DNA of 64,000 nucleotides from Chaetomium olivaceum. Lineage: Eukaryota; Ascomycota; Sordariomycetes; Sordariales; Chaetomiaceae. The notes under the pieces are model-generated. The model saw nothing but the letters and a program-made list of their open reading frames with translations. It did not search any database and was not told the origin of the DNA. The DNA is taken from NCBI GenBank assembly GCA_039881045.1, contig JAYWVB010000080.1, positions 30,665-94,664 of the forward strand, in the 5' to 3' direction. Made by a program: the position numbers and the translations under genes. Below, one piece after another: positions 46,141-58,331 of this stretch (positions are counted from its first letter, which is position 1; the number at the start of each line of letters is the position of its first letter).

Positions 46141-47475
46141 ATGGCGACTACCACGACCACGACGACGAGAAGCCGCAGGGCCGCTAGCGAGGTCAAGTCG
46201 GCGCCCATCAAGCTCGTCGAGGGGCCTCAGTACCCCGACATCCAGACCATCCGCGACGCCATCCCGGCCCACTGCTTCGTGCCGTCCACCTGGCGGTCCC
46301 TGGGCTATGTCGTCCGCGACGTGAGCATGGCGGCCGCCCTCGGCTGGGCCGCCTTCACCTACATCCCGCAAATCGAGGACTTTGCCTGGCGCACCGCCGC
46401 CTGGATCGTCTACGGCTACGTCCAGGGCCTTGTCTGCACCGGCATCTGGATCCTGGCGCACGAGGCCGGCCACGGCGCCTTCTCGGTCCACCAGAAGCTC
46501 AACGACGTCGTCGGCTGGACGCTGCACTCGGCCCTGCTGGTGCCCTACTTCAGCTGGAAGTTCTCCCACCACCGCCACCACCGCTTCACTGGCCACATGG
46601 AGAAGGACATGGCTTTCGTCCCGCACACCAAGGCGGACCGCGAGAAGCGCAGGCTGGCCGACTTGTACCTGGACCGCGAGCTGTTCGAGGACATCCCGGT
46701 GGTGCAGCTGTTCAAGCTGGTTGCGCACCAGCTCGCCGGCTGGCAGATGTACCTGCTGTTCAATGTCTCGGCCGGCCCCGACAGCCAGCAGAGCAAGGCC
46801 AGCTGGTGGCGCGTGAGCCACTTTGAGCCCACCAGCGCCGTCTTTCGCCCCAGCGAGGCCCTGTACGTCGCCATCACCGATCTCGGTCTGCTCATTGTCG
46901 CTGGCCTGCTCTACCTCGCCTCGACCGTCGTTGGCTGGAAGATGGTCTTCCTGATGTATGCCGTGCCGTATTTCTGGGTCCACCACTGGCTGGGTAAGTT
47001 TTGTCTCTCGCGTTGCTTGACAGCCTCTCAGCTGTCGCCGAGATAGACAGCTAACCGCCATGTAGTTGCCATCACCTATCTCCACCACACCACCCCGAGG
47101 TCCACCACTTCGAGGCCGACAGCTGGACCTTCGTCAAGGGCGCCCTGGCCACGGTGGACCGCGACTTTGGCTTCGTCGGCCGCCACCTCTTCCACGGCAT
47201 CATTGACACCCACGTTATCCACCATCTCTTCCCGTAAGCCCACCCCCACCGATTTACCGGTACAATTGGCGATGCAGAGGCTAACCCGCAACAGGAGGAT
47301 TCCTTTCTACAAGGCTGAGGAGGCCACCGAGGCCATCAAGCCGCTTCTGGGTGACCTGTACCACCGCGAGGAGCGCTCCTTCATGGGCCAGCTGTGGTCG
47401 ACTTTCACCCAGTGCAAGTATGTCGAGGCGGACCCCGCTGCGCCTGGCGCGCTTAAGTGGGCCGAGAAGAAGTAA
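46141..47475 (+). CDS. Membrane fatty acid desaturase (delta-12/omega-3 type), frameshifted
   Basis: About 400 aa from exons 46141-46993, 47066-47233 and 47295-47475 (donors GTAAGT and GTAAGC). Such ER enzymes introduce the second or third double bond into oleate or linoleate chains using a di-iron centre. Histidine box 1 is HEAGHG, box 2 HHRHH, box 3 HVIHH in IIDTHVIHHLF. Membrane segments flank them. In exon 2 the frame is off by one within CACCACACCACCCC (about 47085-47096). One more C restores YLHHTHPEVHHFEADSW and box 3. The exon total is one base short of a multiple of three. Delta-12 and omega-3 paralogs cannot be separated by eye. The ATG at 46141 precedes a poly-Thr stretch. Confidence 0.9.
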
Positions 47476-47872
47476 TTGGGATGCGTTGCATGACATATTG
47501 TTTGCGTAGATACCCCCTTGGCCATGTTGCAAGATTTGGGTATAGATGATAGAGAAAGATAGACATAGACTGGGCCGGGCCGCTGTGACGGAGTCAGCGT
47601 TCAACGACAGACCTTGTATCTTCTGCTTGATTGTTTGCTTTGTGATATTTGTGTGATGATGTAACGACATATATAACTGCGGTGGCCATTTGTGTTGCAA
47701 AAGGCCACAATGGGGGATAGTGAAGTACCGGCGGGCAGAGCGAGAAAGCCGTGCTTAGGGGGGATAAGAGAAAATAATACCTACTAATTACTCTCTTCCT
47801 CTGCCCTTCATACAACAGTCAACCCCCCCCTTGCTATTAACCCCTACAACCACTTCGTCCCCCTGAACAATC
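47476..47872. other. Convergent 3' intergenic region
   Basis: About 400 bp between the convergent desaturase and transporter genes. No coding sequence recognised. Confidence 0.5.
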
Positions 47873-50800
47873 CTAATGAACCTTCTTCTTCCCCGCCGCC
47901 CTCCCCAGATCCAAGCTCGACTCACTTTCGCCAAAGCTAAAACTGAAATCCACCACGCCGACCAGCCCGCTGACGGCTCGTACCAGCCCCTCTAGATCAT
48001 CACACACCAGCGTGGTGCAGACCTGGAGCACCGCGAACTCGGCATACCCAGGCTGCTCAATGTTCCGCGGATCCAATATATTCGCCACGGCATGGTCACG
48101 CCGGCCGTCTCCAGGATGATTCTTATTCGAACTGATGAAATCATCCAGCCCCGTGCGGGAATCAACCATCCTAATCGGCGCGCCATCACCAACGTCCTCT
48201 TCCACCATAACCGTCGGTACGGAGGCGGAGGTGGAGACTCCGGCAGCAGCAGCAGCCTGGCGCATGCGCATCAGCTGGCGGGTCATCTCGTAGAGCCGCG
48301 GGAGGGGCAAGAAGGGCGGCAGGCTCTGACCCGAGAGGAGGGCGTTGGAGAGCAGGGTCATGGTAGAGAGGATGGTGTGGTGGGTCGGCTTGAGGATGTC
48401 GAGCACGTCGGCCAGGGCGCCCATCCACTCACGGTTGGTGGTCGACGCAGACGGGTGGCGCGAGCGTGAGTGCAGGGATTGGGAACCGCCGCGTAAGTGG
48501 GCGCGTCGAGGGCGCCGTTCGTTGTCGCGCTCGCCGCCGCTTCGGTCGCTCAGGCGCACGCGGGTGGGGTGCATCAGGGTGTAGCTTGTTAGTGTGAGGT
48601 AGGCCATGATGCGGGTGCTTCGCATGATGATGTTGTCGTAGGCTTCGCGAGGGAACTTGCCGCCGATGGTGGGTTCCCACTTCTGCCATTCTGAGTGCTG
48701 TGACATGGAGGGGACCAACATCATGACTTTGCCAAAGATCTTACGGCCGACCTTGAAGAGTTGGTGGGCTGGCGATCCTGGGGTGTTGACATCGCCGGCG
48801 GTGCCATGGACATTCGATCTCAGGGTGGTGCTGATGACGCCAAAGTAATTGGCGAGCAGATAGAGAGTGGCTGATAGGTCACGACGTAGCCAAGTTCGAT
48901 CCGTTAGCGGTGATGGGAAAACTGTCCAGAAGAAGGCAACCAAGCAACCGGCTGCCACGCAGGCGACACGATATGGCGCCAGAAGATATGTCCTATGAAA
49001 CATTGGTCAGCTGCTCTGCTTCAAGATGCCAGGGGACGGTGGCTACATACGGATAGAATGGCTGGCCTGACCGTTCCGAAGCTGCCCTGCCAATGGTGAG
49101 CACTTGAAGCTCGTAACCTATGATGAGAACCTGCGTGATAATGGACATCAAGATGGCAGGGAGGAACCGTGGAAACTTGATAAAAAAGTAGTAGTTGATG
49201 CAGATGGAAAGCCACAGGAAGACGATCACGCCTGGTGTTCGTTCATTGACGATGTACCAGATGATCAGGGAGAGGCACATGGCAAGAACTGTACCCCCGA
49301 CTCTGCAAAGAAAGCCGAAGACGGATTGGCCAGAAGCTGTGACACGCAGTTAGGGGATTACGGTTGTTCAAGAACGTAGGGGATGGCAGCATACTCATGG
49401 TCACTATTGGACGACGTTAGTAAATCGGTCTCGGTATAGAAAGGAGCTGGGAGAAGATAGTAAGTAGGGTCGACATACTTCCAATTGCTATGATGATCAT
49501 AGCCCACACGAGCCTCTGCTCCATGAAGAAGTGCTGGGTTTCCTCCAAGAAGGCAACGATTCCAATCGTCATGGTGGCACACGCAACCCGGAAGCCGAAT
49601 GCAGACTCCTCAGAGCCGAAGAACTTGGTGAGTTTCCGCAGGCCATTGCCAAAGCGTTCCCAAGCCGTCTCAGGAGGCAGATGTTCGGGGTCCTTCTTGC
49701 GATTGTAGGCATTCCGAAGTGGACGAGGTTGGCGCCCGTCTCCATGACATCAGGCGTTTGTTCGGCCGACGAGTCCTCGTTGCTGAAGACGGCTTTGAAC
49801 CATTTGCGCAAGCGGTGGATAGTGGGTGCAATGAGGCGTTTCTTAGACATGGTGCCATCTGCAACCTTTTCGTCGGCAAAGTCCACTAGATCCTGGACAG
49901 CCTCGCCCGAGGCGTGCATGAGGTTTTCCATGTAAAGGATAATGTAGAGTTGCACCTGATCTCGTTCGCTTCTGAAGTGGGATGGGTCGGTTGTCCCTTC
50001 GTCGAGGTTGATGCCCCTCTCTTGAACCCATTTCTTCAGCAACTCCCCTTTTCTCGAGTAAAAGGCCTGGACCTTTCCGTCAAGAACCATCGCAAAACCG
50101 GGGTCACCGGGCTTTGGCTCCTGCCCTGCTTCGAGGTCAATGTCCGAAGGGTCCGATCCTGTCTTTGTCGGTTTCTTGGGGCTCTTTTTCGGTCTGGGAA
50201 CCAATTCCAGGCACAATGCGGCGTGCTGGAGCCCCTGGTCAACCGCCTCGGAGAGGATATCGAATGGCTCTTGTACTTGTTTCATGACCTCGTTCCAAAC
50301 GTGCTTTTCTACATCCTTTTCGTTGGGAGCGTCCTCGGCACCTTCCCAGTCCGGACGTTCGGAGAAACGCTTGAAGATGTCAATGATGGTGTTCATCCCA
50401 AGTCTGCGAAGAAGAAGTTAGTGACAAGTTGAGGAATTATAGCCGTAGTGTAGGAGGGACAGATGCGAGAGAGTTAAGGACGTACACAGGAATATAAACG
50501 TTGCGAAACAGCTTGACCATCTCACTCAAGTCTTTGGCGTCCAATTTCCCCCACGCAATATCACGCTTAGCAAAGGGCAAGTCGGCATGCATTTTGCCAG
50601 CAAGTTCCCTCATTTTGGCTCCTGTTTCCTCCAGCGCCTTCGCTGCCTCGGCCTCTTTGCTCAGCTTCGGTTCGTCCTCCTTTTCGTGAGCGGGACCGTC
50701 TCCCTTGCTTAGGAATACTTCAGTCTGCATCGCGGCGTCGAACGTGGCGTCCGGTTCAAGACTTGCAAGATACTTTTTCTGGAGGGAGACTAAGCCCCTG

Positions 50801-51638
50801 AGGAGCGCGACGCCACCTGCAAGTTCCTTAAAGACCACCAACCTACTGCTGACGGGGAACACCAACAGGTTCACGCCCATGGCCAAGGCAAGGGCGGCCA
50901 ACATGGCGGTCATCAGCTGCTGGACAAAAGACTGTGCGGCGGCAGTGGTCGGCATCCTAGGACCGAAAGTTGCCGAGACGTTGACCAGGATGCTGTAAGT
51001 GATGACCGGGAGGTTGAAGGCGGGCAACTTGGCGCGCACAACGTTGACGAACCAGATGTTGGCAAATAACCAGACGGCACACACGGCTGACTGGCTTGAG
51101 TTGTACGAGGGCGCCGCGGCGGGCTGAGTCCCCACGGACGCGGTGTTATGACGAGCCTGAACGGCGGACCAGAGTGCAAGCATGGACACTGCCGACCCAA
51201 CGCATACGGCCAGGACGTTGAGCAGGAGGTTCATCAAGAACTTGCCGCGGGGCATGATAGCCATGGCAAGCACGCTGATGATGGGGATGAGGTAGCCTAG
51301 CGTGGTGAAATAGGTCGCGACAGGCCGCGCTTGTAACATAGCGATACCTATTATCGGAGGCAGAGAACCCCTGGCAAGAGCGAGGTCATGTTAGCAAGCC
51401 GCTTTAAATAAGTCGTGTGTATATAGTTTTCGCCTTACTTGAACATGGTGATGAGCGTCGGCGCATCGAGGCCCAGCTTGGCAATGATGGCTGCCAGTCG
51501 ATTCGGCTTCTTTTCCTCGGCCGGCGCATCTTGACCTTGGTCCTTCGCACTGCCTCCTTTACCGTCGTCCCTGGTGGTATCTTTCTTGGTCCCATCCGCG
51601 GCTTCACTTGGCTGACCTCCATTTCCTTGGGAAGCCAT
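47873..51638 (-). CDS. ArAE_2-family membrane transporter (aromatic acid exporter-like), frameshifted
   Basis: About 1,141 aa in six exons: 51439-51638, 50486-51370, 49479-50403, 49395-49403, 49051-49336 and 47873-48992. It matches the fungal two-domain layout of an N-terminal putative ER transporter 6TM domain (SLPPIIGIAMLQARPVATYF; GKFLMNLLLNVLAVCVGSAV) and a C-terminal ArAE_2 domain (SVFGFLCRVGGTVLAMCLSL; TYLLAPYRVACVAAGCLVAF). The proposed role is export of aromatic or organic acids; this is family inference. Exon 4 is only 9 nt, and splicing it gives IAIGMTMTSGQSVFGF. Exon 3 lacks one base near 49705-49715: LVHFG should continue NAYNRKKDPEHLPPETAWE. The N-terminal 45 residues are hydrophilic and low-complexity. 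Confidence 0.85.
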
Positions 51639-53231
51639 GGCTTCTCTCCTCCTTGGCCGGTGCTCGGTTCGGGTATCGGGTGGTATGAAGGGGGGTTTAT
51701 TGGGGATGAACTCGGCGGGCCATGTCTTGTATTTGACATGGCGATATGGCGATGAGTAAGAATAACCTAAGCCAAACGCTCAACGAGACAGAAGATTGTA
51801 GTGTATGTCCTAAGGTATCTAGCGTGCTCTTCGTTGTCTCACAATATCCGTATTGGCACCGAACAAGTTCACAGCGAAATGAGCTGTGGAAGACATTGCG
51901 CGGGTCCCGCAAGCGCTGGCCTGGAAGCGCATGATAGACATTTTTGATGCCGAGATGGGGAATAGAAATGGGCTGGGCCAAGCGACTGCGTCATGAGCTG
52001 TGGGTTTCAATCGGGAGCTGGCGGGGCTTCGGCATTGGCGGCATTCAGCGCTGCCCGTTCCGAGTTTGCTGCAACTCCTCCAACGGTCTCGAGTCGGCGG
52101 GTCTGGGAAGAACGGACCCTTATGCGCGATGAGCCCCTTTTAACAACTGGCATATGCCTGCATTAAAATCAACAGAATGGATGAGTGGATATGCCTATGT
52201 TTTGTGTCCGCATGTTCGTTGCTATCAGGCGAATTGAAGCAGTTGAGATGAGACGGAAACCTGGAAGCATGGATTTAAATCGCCTGTTGGCCTGCGGTTG
52301 GTGGCCTGCAAACCTGCGATTGCGAAGATGCAAAGGCCACAGGCATTGCAAACCCTGGCCCTTCTTCAGCTGCGCTCACCTTTCATCCACTTTCCGGTGG
52401 ATGCTCCGGCATGTCTCTGGTCTGCAATTTGCAGTCTCTAAGCGGCGTGAAACCTGATACCGGAGCTTAAACGCGCTCTTATTCCATGCTCGAGAGAAAA
52501 GAAGAAAAAAAAAGCGCTGACTTTTTCCATTCTTTCAGATGGGATATATATAATCTGTAGTTACCGTGATGACTGCCGAGGCCAGCTTCAACTTGTCGTT
52601 GGCTTATCGACCCACCGATTTGCATCCTGGCCCTGGGATCGTCGGAACCACGATCTCACTGCGGAACACCGCTGGCGCACGGCGATCCAAATCATCGTGG
52701 CTTGCGGGATTCGGTTCTGGAACCTCGGAGGGCCATGCTGCCCGTTTCAATCCCATCCCCGGCCACTAGGTGGTCCGGAGAAAATGCAGCCAGCTCTCTT
52801 TACAGAATAATGTCATCCACTCACAGCAAGTGTTGGACTCAATGCGGAACGTGAATGGGCTCATTCTGTGCAACGGGCATGGCCCGGCCGACCAAGCCGA
52901 CCAGCTACTATTTGGGAAGCTCTGGCATGCTCTCACCTTGTTTCATAAGGGCTGAGGTGCTGCGGCACGGGCGCCCGGCCACGCATCTCACCTCAACCCG
53001 TTGCAGACCACACCCATCTTGGTGACCCATTTGAGGCGAGGCAGCCAGACATATTCTGGCATCCCTCCACTTTCCTCCCAACCCAAACTTTTCCCTGGCG
53101 ATTCTTACCATGATCACCAGAGCCGTCGAAGAGCCCCTTCCTGGAGACATGGAAAAGGGGTTTGACTAGCCTAAATCCGTACCTATCCTCACGTTGTTGA
53201 TCCCAGAACACACACACACACCACTCACACC
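51639..53231. promoter_or_regulatory. Divergent intergenic region, about 1.6 kb
   Basis: Lies between the transporter gene and the low-complexity protein gene. It contains only short frames. A TATATATAAT string at 52546-52555 and a short CA repeat at about 53211-53223 are visible. No gene is recognised. Confidence 0.45.
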
Positions 53232-54159
53232 ATGCCGACCTATTACACCCCCCCTCCATCACCCATACCAGCCACTCTTCCATCCGCTTCCCCCTACCCC
53301 TCCCGTGCCAACTCCTTCTCCCACCCATCCACAACCAGCAGAAGCAGCAACAACACCCCCCCCAGCAGCAGCCGCAGCGCCCGACAAGCACAACCCAGCG
53401 GATGCAACAACAACGAGCAGCAACAAAACGCCCTATCTCTTCCTAGGCTCCATCGCAGCCGCTTCCTTGCTAGCACACAAGTACTGGCCGCGCGGCTACC
53501 CGCACGGCGACAAGGAGGACTGGGAACTGTCCGGGCTGGCGCGGCGGACCAAGGAGCGGCGGCTGGCGGAGAAGGCGGAGAAGGCTGCTCGTCGGTCTTC
53601 TAGGAGCGGGAGTCGGCGGGGGAGTAGTGTGGGGTTTGGGGCGGATGGCTTGAGTGGTGGTGTTGGTGGTTACCGTGACGAGAGCCGGGGTTGGGGTGGG
53701 TATCATTCGGGTATGGATGGAGGAGAATACGGGTATTCTGACACGGGCCGCGGTCGGGGACGGGAAACGGTTCGAAACGATGGCTGGGAAAGGGGTAGAG
53801 AGCGCGGGGGGTCGTTCGCCAGCCGCAGCCGGAGTATGAGCCGGGGAGGGCACCGAGACTACGGCGTAGACGGCTATGTCGAGCCCCCGTACAGGCGAGC
53901 CACCAGCCGCGAACGTACCGAGCGCTTCACGACGACCGACCGGTATTACCCGCCCGCCTCGAACAGGTACCTCGTGGAACAGAGCACGTCCACGGCCGGG
54001 TCCTCAAGTTCCGGGTCACGGTACCTCTTGGAAAGGAGTTCGTCACGTGGGAAGTACTACGAAGAGGATCGTCCTGGTGAAGTCATCTACATCTACCGGA
54101 ATCCGCCGGCAAGGGCGAGGCGGGCTTCGTTTGATGCGGGCGGAGCCAGACGGTATTGA
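53232..54159 (+). CDS. Low-complexity protein with one membrane segment; start frame uncertain
   Basis: The convincing part runs from about 53370 to 54159: DKHNPADATTTSSNKTPY, a hydrophobic stretch PYLFLGSIAAASLLAHKYW that could span a membrane, a charged segment (GLARRTKERRLAEKAEKAAR), and a long Gly/Arg/Ser/Tyr-rich tail ending VIYIYRNPPARARRASFDAG. No ATG opens this frame. The nearest ATG (53232, MPTYYTP) is in another frame, and removing one C from the run near 53246-53252, or adding two bases, would join it to a Pro/Ala-rich N-terminus. I recognise no named family; the function is unknown. Codon phase through the tail is consistent, so I regard the gene as real. Confidence 0.6.
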
Positions 54160-54449
54160 GGGCATGACTGGTATTATCCATGAGACAGTGTGTTATTCTG
54201 TGTATTTGGGCCCGCGAGATCTGATAGATAGGTAATGAATCGGAATAGAGACCGAGGCACTATTGACACGGACAAGCGAAGTTGCATCATGGCGGCGGCG
54301 ACATCACCGGCGCGGTCCATTTGCATTGATGCAGCTCATAAATTGATCAATTCATCATTCTTGGGTTCTAGCTCGATTCAACCATACAGATCCCGTGCCT
54401 CAACGCCCCTGAAAGCTACCCACCCTATTCTCACTGGCAAGTTGTCAAC

Positions 54450-57400
54450 TTAGCAGCCGAGGACGAGCTCGTCAACGTCGTCTTCGTCTTGAAGAACCTT
54501 TTTCCGCTTTCTGCTCTTCAAAACGGCCCTCTTTGGGCCTTTGATAGGGGTCGTGTCCGGTGAAGACTTTGGAGACCCGACAGAACCATGTGGCTCTTCA
54601 GGCGTCTCAAGATCCTCATCTTCAAAGCCATTCCAACCGGCCCCGGCAGTCTTTGCAACTAAATACGGATTGATATCCGCACTGAACCATCTCTCGCCCC
54701 TTGTACTGCTCCTTGAACCGCCCTCTAAGGCCGAAAGTGCCGCTCTGGTGGTTCGCATCCGCTTGGACCCTTGGCCGCCTTTACCACCCTCGCTCACGAG
54801 ACTGCTCATCTTTATTCGTTGTTTCTGAAGTCGTGATTCATAAGCGACAATACTTCGGACATAAGGCGCCACGTCTAGTGTAATGAGCTTCAATGTACGA
54901 TCAAAGACCGAGGGCTCAAGGTAAGATGCTAGCTGCACCGGGGATGTGTCGGGAGCGACAATCGGGTCAAATGCGAAAGCAAAGTCCATGCGGCCGATGG
55001 CGGGAGCGCCCGGTAGAGTGGATGTAAAGCTGTCCTGGAGACGGCGGGCAGCATGAGTTTCCTCTAGAGGCCTCAGAGTAGGCACTGCTTGTTTCCCAAA
55101 CTTTTCAGCTTGCGGCTCAAGCAGAGATCTGGCAAGAGACTTGATTGTGGAAGCAATGCATGGTGAAAGTGAGTTGTAGTGCGTGATAATCGGCGTTTCG
55201 AGATGTGTGATGCCGAGCACGAAATCATCTCGGGCCTTAGCTGGTAGGTCTGGTTGAGTGGCGTCCATGGACTCCTGCGACTCGAACTGTTAGAATCAAC
55301 ATGACCCGAAGTAGAATTGCAAACAACTTACCTCCTTGAACGCGGCAAACGATCGGGAAGAACACATGTCTGCCGCACTCATCGCCCCGGCCAGGTCATC
55401 ATAAGCACATAACGCACCCAGTCGGTCAGCGGGGTTTTGGATAGCTGGCCCTGAACCTTCGGCCCATGAGGTCATCTCGGGCGTATCCGGCCAGTTCCCC
55501 AAGTCAAACCCCCATGAGTCCCAGGCTTGATGGAGAATCTCCTCTTCAACGAGCTGCGGAGAAAGCATTGGGTTAATGATGGGGTCCCGTCCCAGGACGT
55601 TCATCCCCGCCCGGTATGTATCCTGACTGATGACCCTGACCACCTCCTTATTCTCGTCGAGGTCGACTCCTCTTGGCCAGCGAGAATAGAGCCAGTCCAG
55701 GCCGCCCCTCCGATCACCCACTCCAATTTGACACCAATACTGCAGGTCCATTGTCGTGGCCCGTAGGTCACGACCGCGAGAGTCGTATAGTTGCTCTACC
55801 GCCCGCCTGGCGAGTGAATGGCCTTCGTTTGCAGCGATGAGAAGCAGGCGGTCGACTGCAAGGTCATTTGGTGGAGGACTGAGCCGAAAGATACCGTGAA
55901 GCGTCAGCGTATGTAGGGGCACAAGCGTTTCGTCATTGCAGGTCATGATGAACGGTCGCTTGGCTTGTGCGATTAGGCTGACAAGTGTGGTCCAGAATTG
56001 TTTATCCTCCTCGTAAAGAATGTCCACCTCTTCGAGAAGGATTAGCGACTGCCGCTGGACTTTGGCGGGCTCCTTCTTCAATTCGCTTTGCGAGGTTTTC
56101 GTCGCAGGTTTTGCTGGCTGTTTGGATTTGGGCTCTTTCGCTTTGGTAAAGAAAGCGTTCATGGTTGGCTGCTTGCCGGATTTGATGTCCTTGGCCGTGT
56201 CGTCCTCGGTTGCAGCGTCTTGATTGTCTGGCGCCTCGGAGGACTGATGCTGTTGAACGTGATGATTTCGTGTCATATCTCCAATCTTCTCCAATACGTC
56301 CTTCCCGTTCCGGCGGCTGCTGGCATTGATCTCAAAAACCTCAAAGTCCAGTTCTTTGGCCACGGCGTACACTGCGGCAGTTTTACCGCATCCCCGGGGG
56401 CCGCTAATAACCAGCGCATTCGCGGTTTTGTCGCTGCCCTTGCCTCTCGCTCGGTTGCCGGAACGAATGACTGTCTTGCGGAAGATGCCCCGGCTCCCGC
56501 TAGGAGCCCAGTCGCCGTCGTCCTCGGACTCATCAAACCACTCGTAGCCTTCATCTTCACTGGAGACAATAAAGCCATCGAGCTTTTTTCTCCGCTTCTT
56601 CTTGCCGGCCCCTGCGGACTTGGACTTTGACCCGGCCTTTGCCTTGTCGGTCTCGACTGTCGAACCGGTGTCCACTGCCTGTACCATCAACGCCTGAAGC
56701 CAGTCTCGCAACCAAAAGATCTCCTGCCCCGGCTGGAGCACCTCGGTGGCGGTTATCGGAGCATACTTCTGCACCCAGTTGGACGTCTCGCATTGGGACA
56801 TGTCAAATGCCGATAGAGATGAAGATATGGAAGTGAAGAGACGAGCCAGTTGTGGAGGAGCGCGCATGGTGCCATATAAGCCTTGGGTAGTTTGGAGGGA
56901 GGGCCGAAAAGTCCTGAGCTCGGGGAGGATACGCGACTGGAGCTTGCTTCCACTCTCGAAGTGTTTCTGTGGGAGGCGAAGTTCGGGAGGTGGAGGGATA
57001 AAATTATCCGTGTCGATGTTCTTCACAGCCTCAGCCATGACTGAGAGCTGCATCGAGTCGGCAAAGAGGTTGATAACAGACTCGCTAGTCAACATCTTGA
57101 CCGCATTTCCTTTCGATTTTCGAAACGCAAGAGGCAGGGGATCGGTCCCTACAGCTGGGGTTTCGTTTTCATCGCCTCGAACGTGCACCATGCCTTGCCA
57201 TGGCCATGCCGGTAGTTTTGCGCCCGGAAACTTCAGCCCCAAACTTTTGACGCCAAACTGAGGCATAGGAACCTTCGAAGCGGGCCCCACGCGGGGCTTT
57301 TTCGGGGAGCACGGCGTCGCGCAGTAGTGCTTCGTACGGGCGCTGGTCGGGGACGAGCTGGGTTTCTTCGGTTTGGAACCGGCAGTAGTCGGATGGTTTA

Positions 57401-58331
57401 TCTTGGACTGACCCAAGAAGAACGGATGGGTGGTGGTATTCGTGGATGTTGGGGCGGGTGTCTCTGTTGCCTTCAACAACTGTTTTTTGTTGTTGGGTGT
57501 GGGTTGTGGTTGGGCGTTGGCTACGGGATGTTGTGCCTTCCCGTAGAGGATCGCATTGATCATCTCGCCCAGCCTGGCTCGAGTTTTCTGATCGGTTCCG
57601 TAGGTGATACGCACGACTTTTGAAGCCCGCTTTCTCCCACGTTTGCTAGCCACTTTTTTCCCGATTTCGGCTTCCGGTGCAGCAACTCGGGGTTCCTTCG
57701 GTTTAGGCGGCGAGCCAATCGTCCCGGTCTTGGGGTTGAACTGCAACATCTTCTTCGGTTTGGCTGGGTCAGCTGCCGCGGTCTGGGGTTCAGAAACACC
57801 ACCATCCATCACGGTGATGAGCCGCTCGTTTGGGGATGGCTTTGCCTCCAAGCCGTTGACGGTGCCATGACTTCCTTCCCCCGCGGTATGTACTGAGAGT
57901 TGAGCGTTTTCCGCAGATATACCGGCACCAGAACTTCCGGGGCCGTTCGTGTTTCCGCCTCCACCCCCGCTGTCGGGTTTGATAAAATGGTTCCCGATAT
58001 CCCCGCCCCCAGCCGAATTTCTCGTCCGTTTGTTCGGCCGAGTTTTTTCAGGGGCATCTTCTACATTCAGTTCGTGATCGGCCTTGCGCCTCCTACCGCA
58101 CCTTGCCGCTGTGTCTTCTGTGACATCGTCTCCTGTATCCCCTGCGGTGGTGTTGGATAGAAGAACGGAGTTATTCTCATTTGAATTGGGCGCGTCGTTG
58201 ACAACAGGTTTATCTGTTACGGGTGTGATCGGGCGATTCCCCTGCGCGAAGAACGGATGCACTGGTCGCCGAGTCGCCGAATCGGTTGCCGGGGCATTTT
58301 CGGGCATGATGAGCACCTCGACAGGACCCAT
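54450..58331 (-). CDS. ELG1: ELG1/ATAD5-type RFC-like PCNA unloader
   Basis: A 1,278-aa protein from exons 55332-58331 and 54450-55286; the intron (GTAAGT...CTAACAG) joins SFAAFKE to FESQESMDATQPD. Elg1 replaces Rfc1 in an RFC-like complex that removes PCNA from DNA after replication. The first 600 residues are charged and disordered, with HPFF repeated twice (VHPFFAQGN, THPFFLGQSK). The clamp-loader module starts WVQKYAPITATEVLQ. Walker A is GPRGCGKT (about residue 645), Walker B LILLEEVD (about 765), sensor 1 MTCND. An insertion between them contains QPTMNAFF (about 722), an exact PIP-box pattern. The C-terminal exon supplies the collar region and a basic tail (KSRKRKKVLQDEDDVDE). Start chosen at the first ATG in frame; MPENAPATD at 58307 is possible. 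Confidence 0.92.

Noticed and set aside
53211..53228. CA dinucleotide repeat
   Set aside because: It is only a few units long; an ordinary microsatellite with no visible role.
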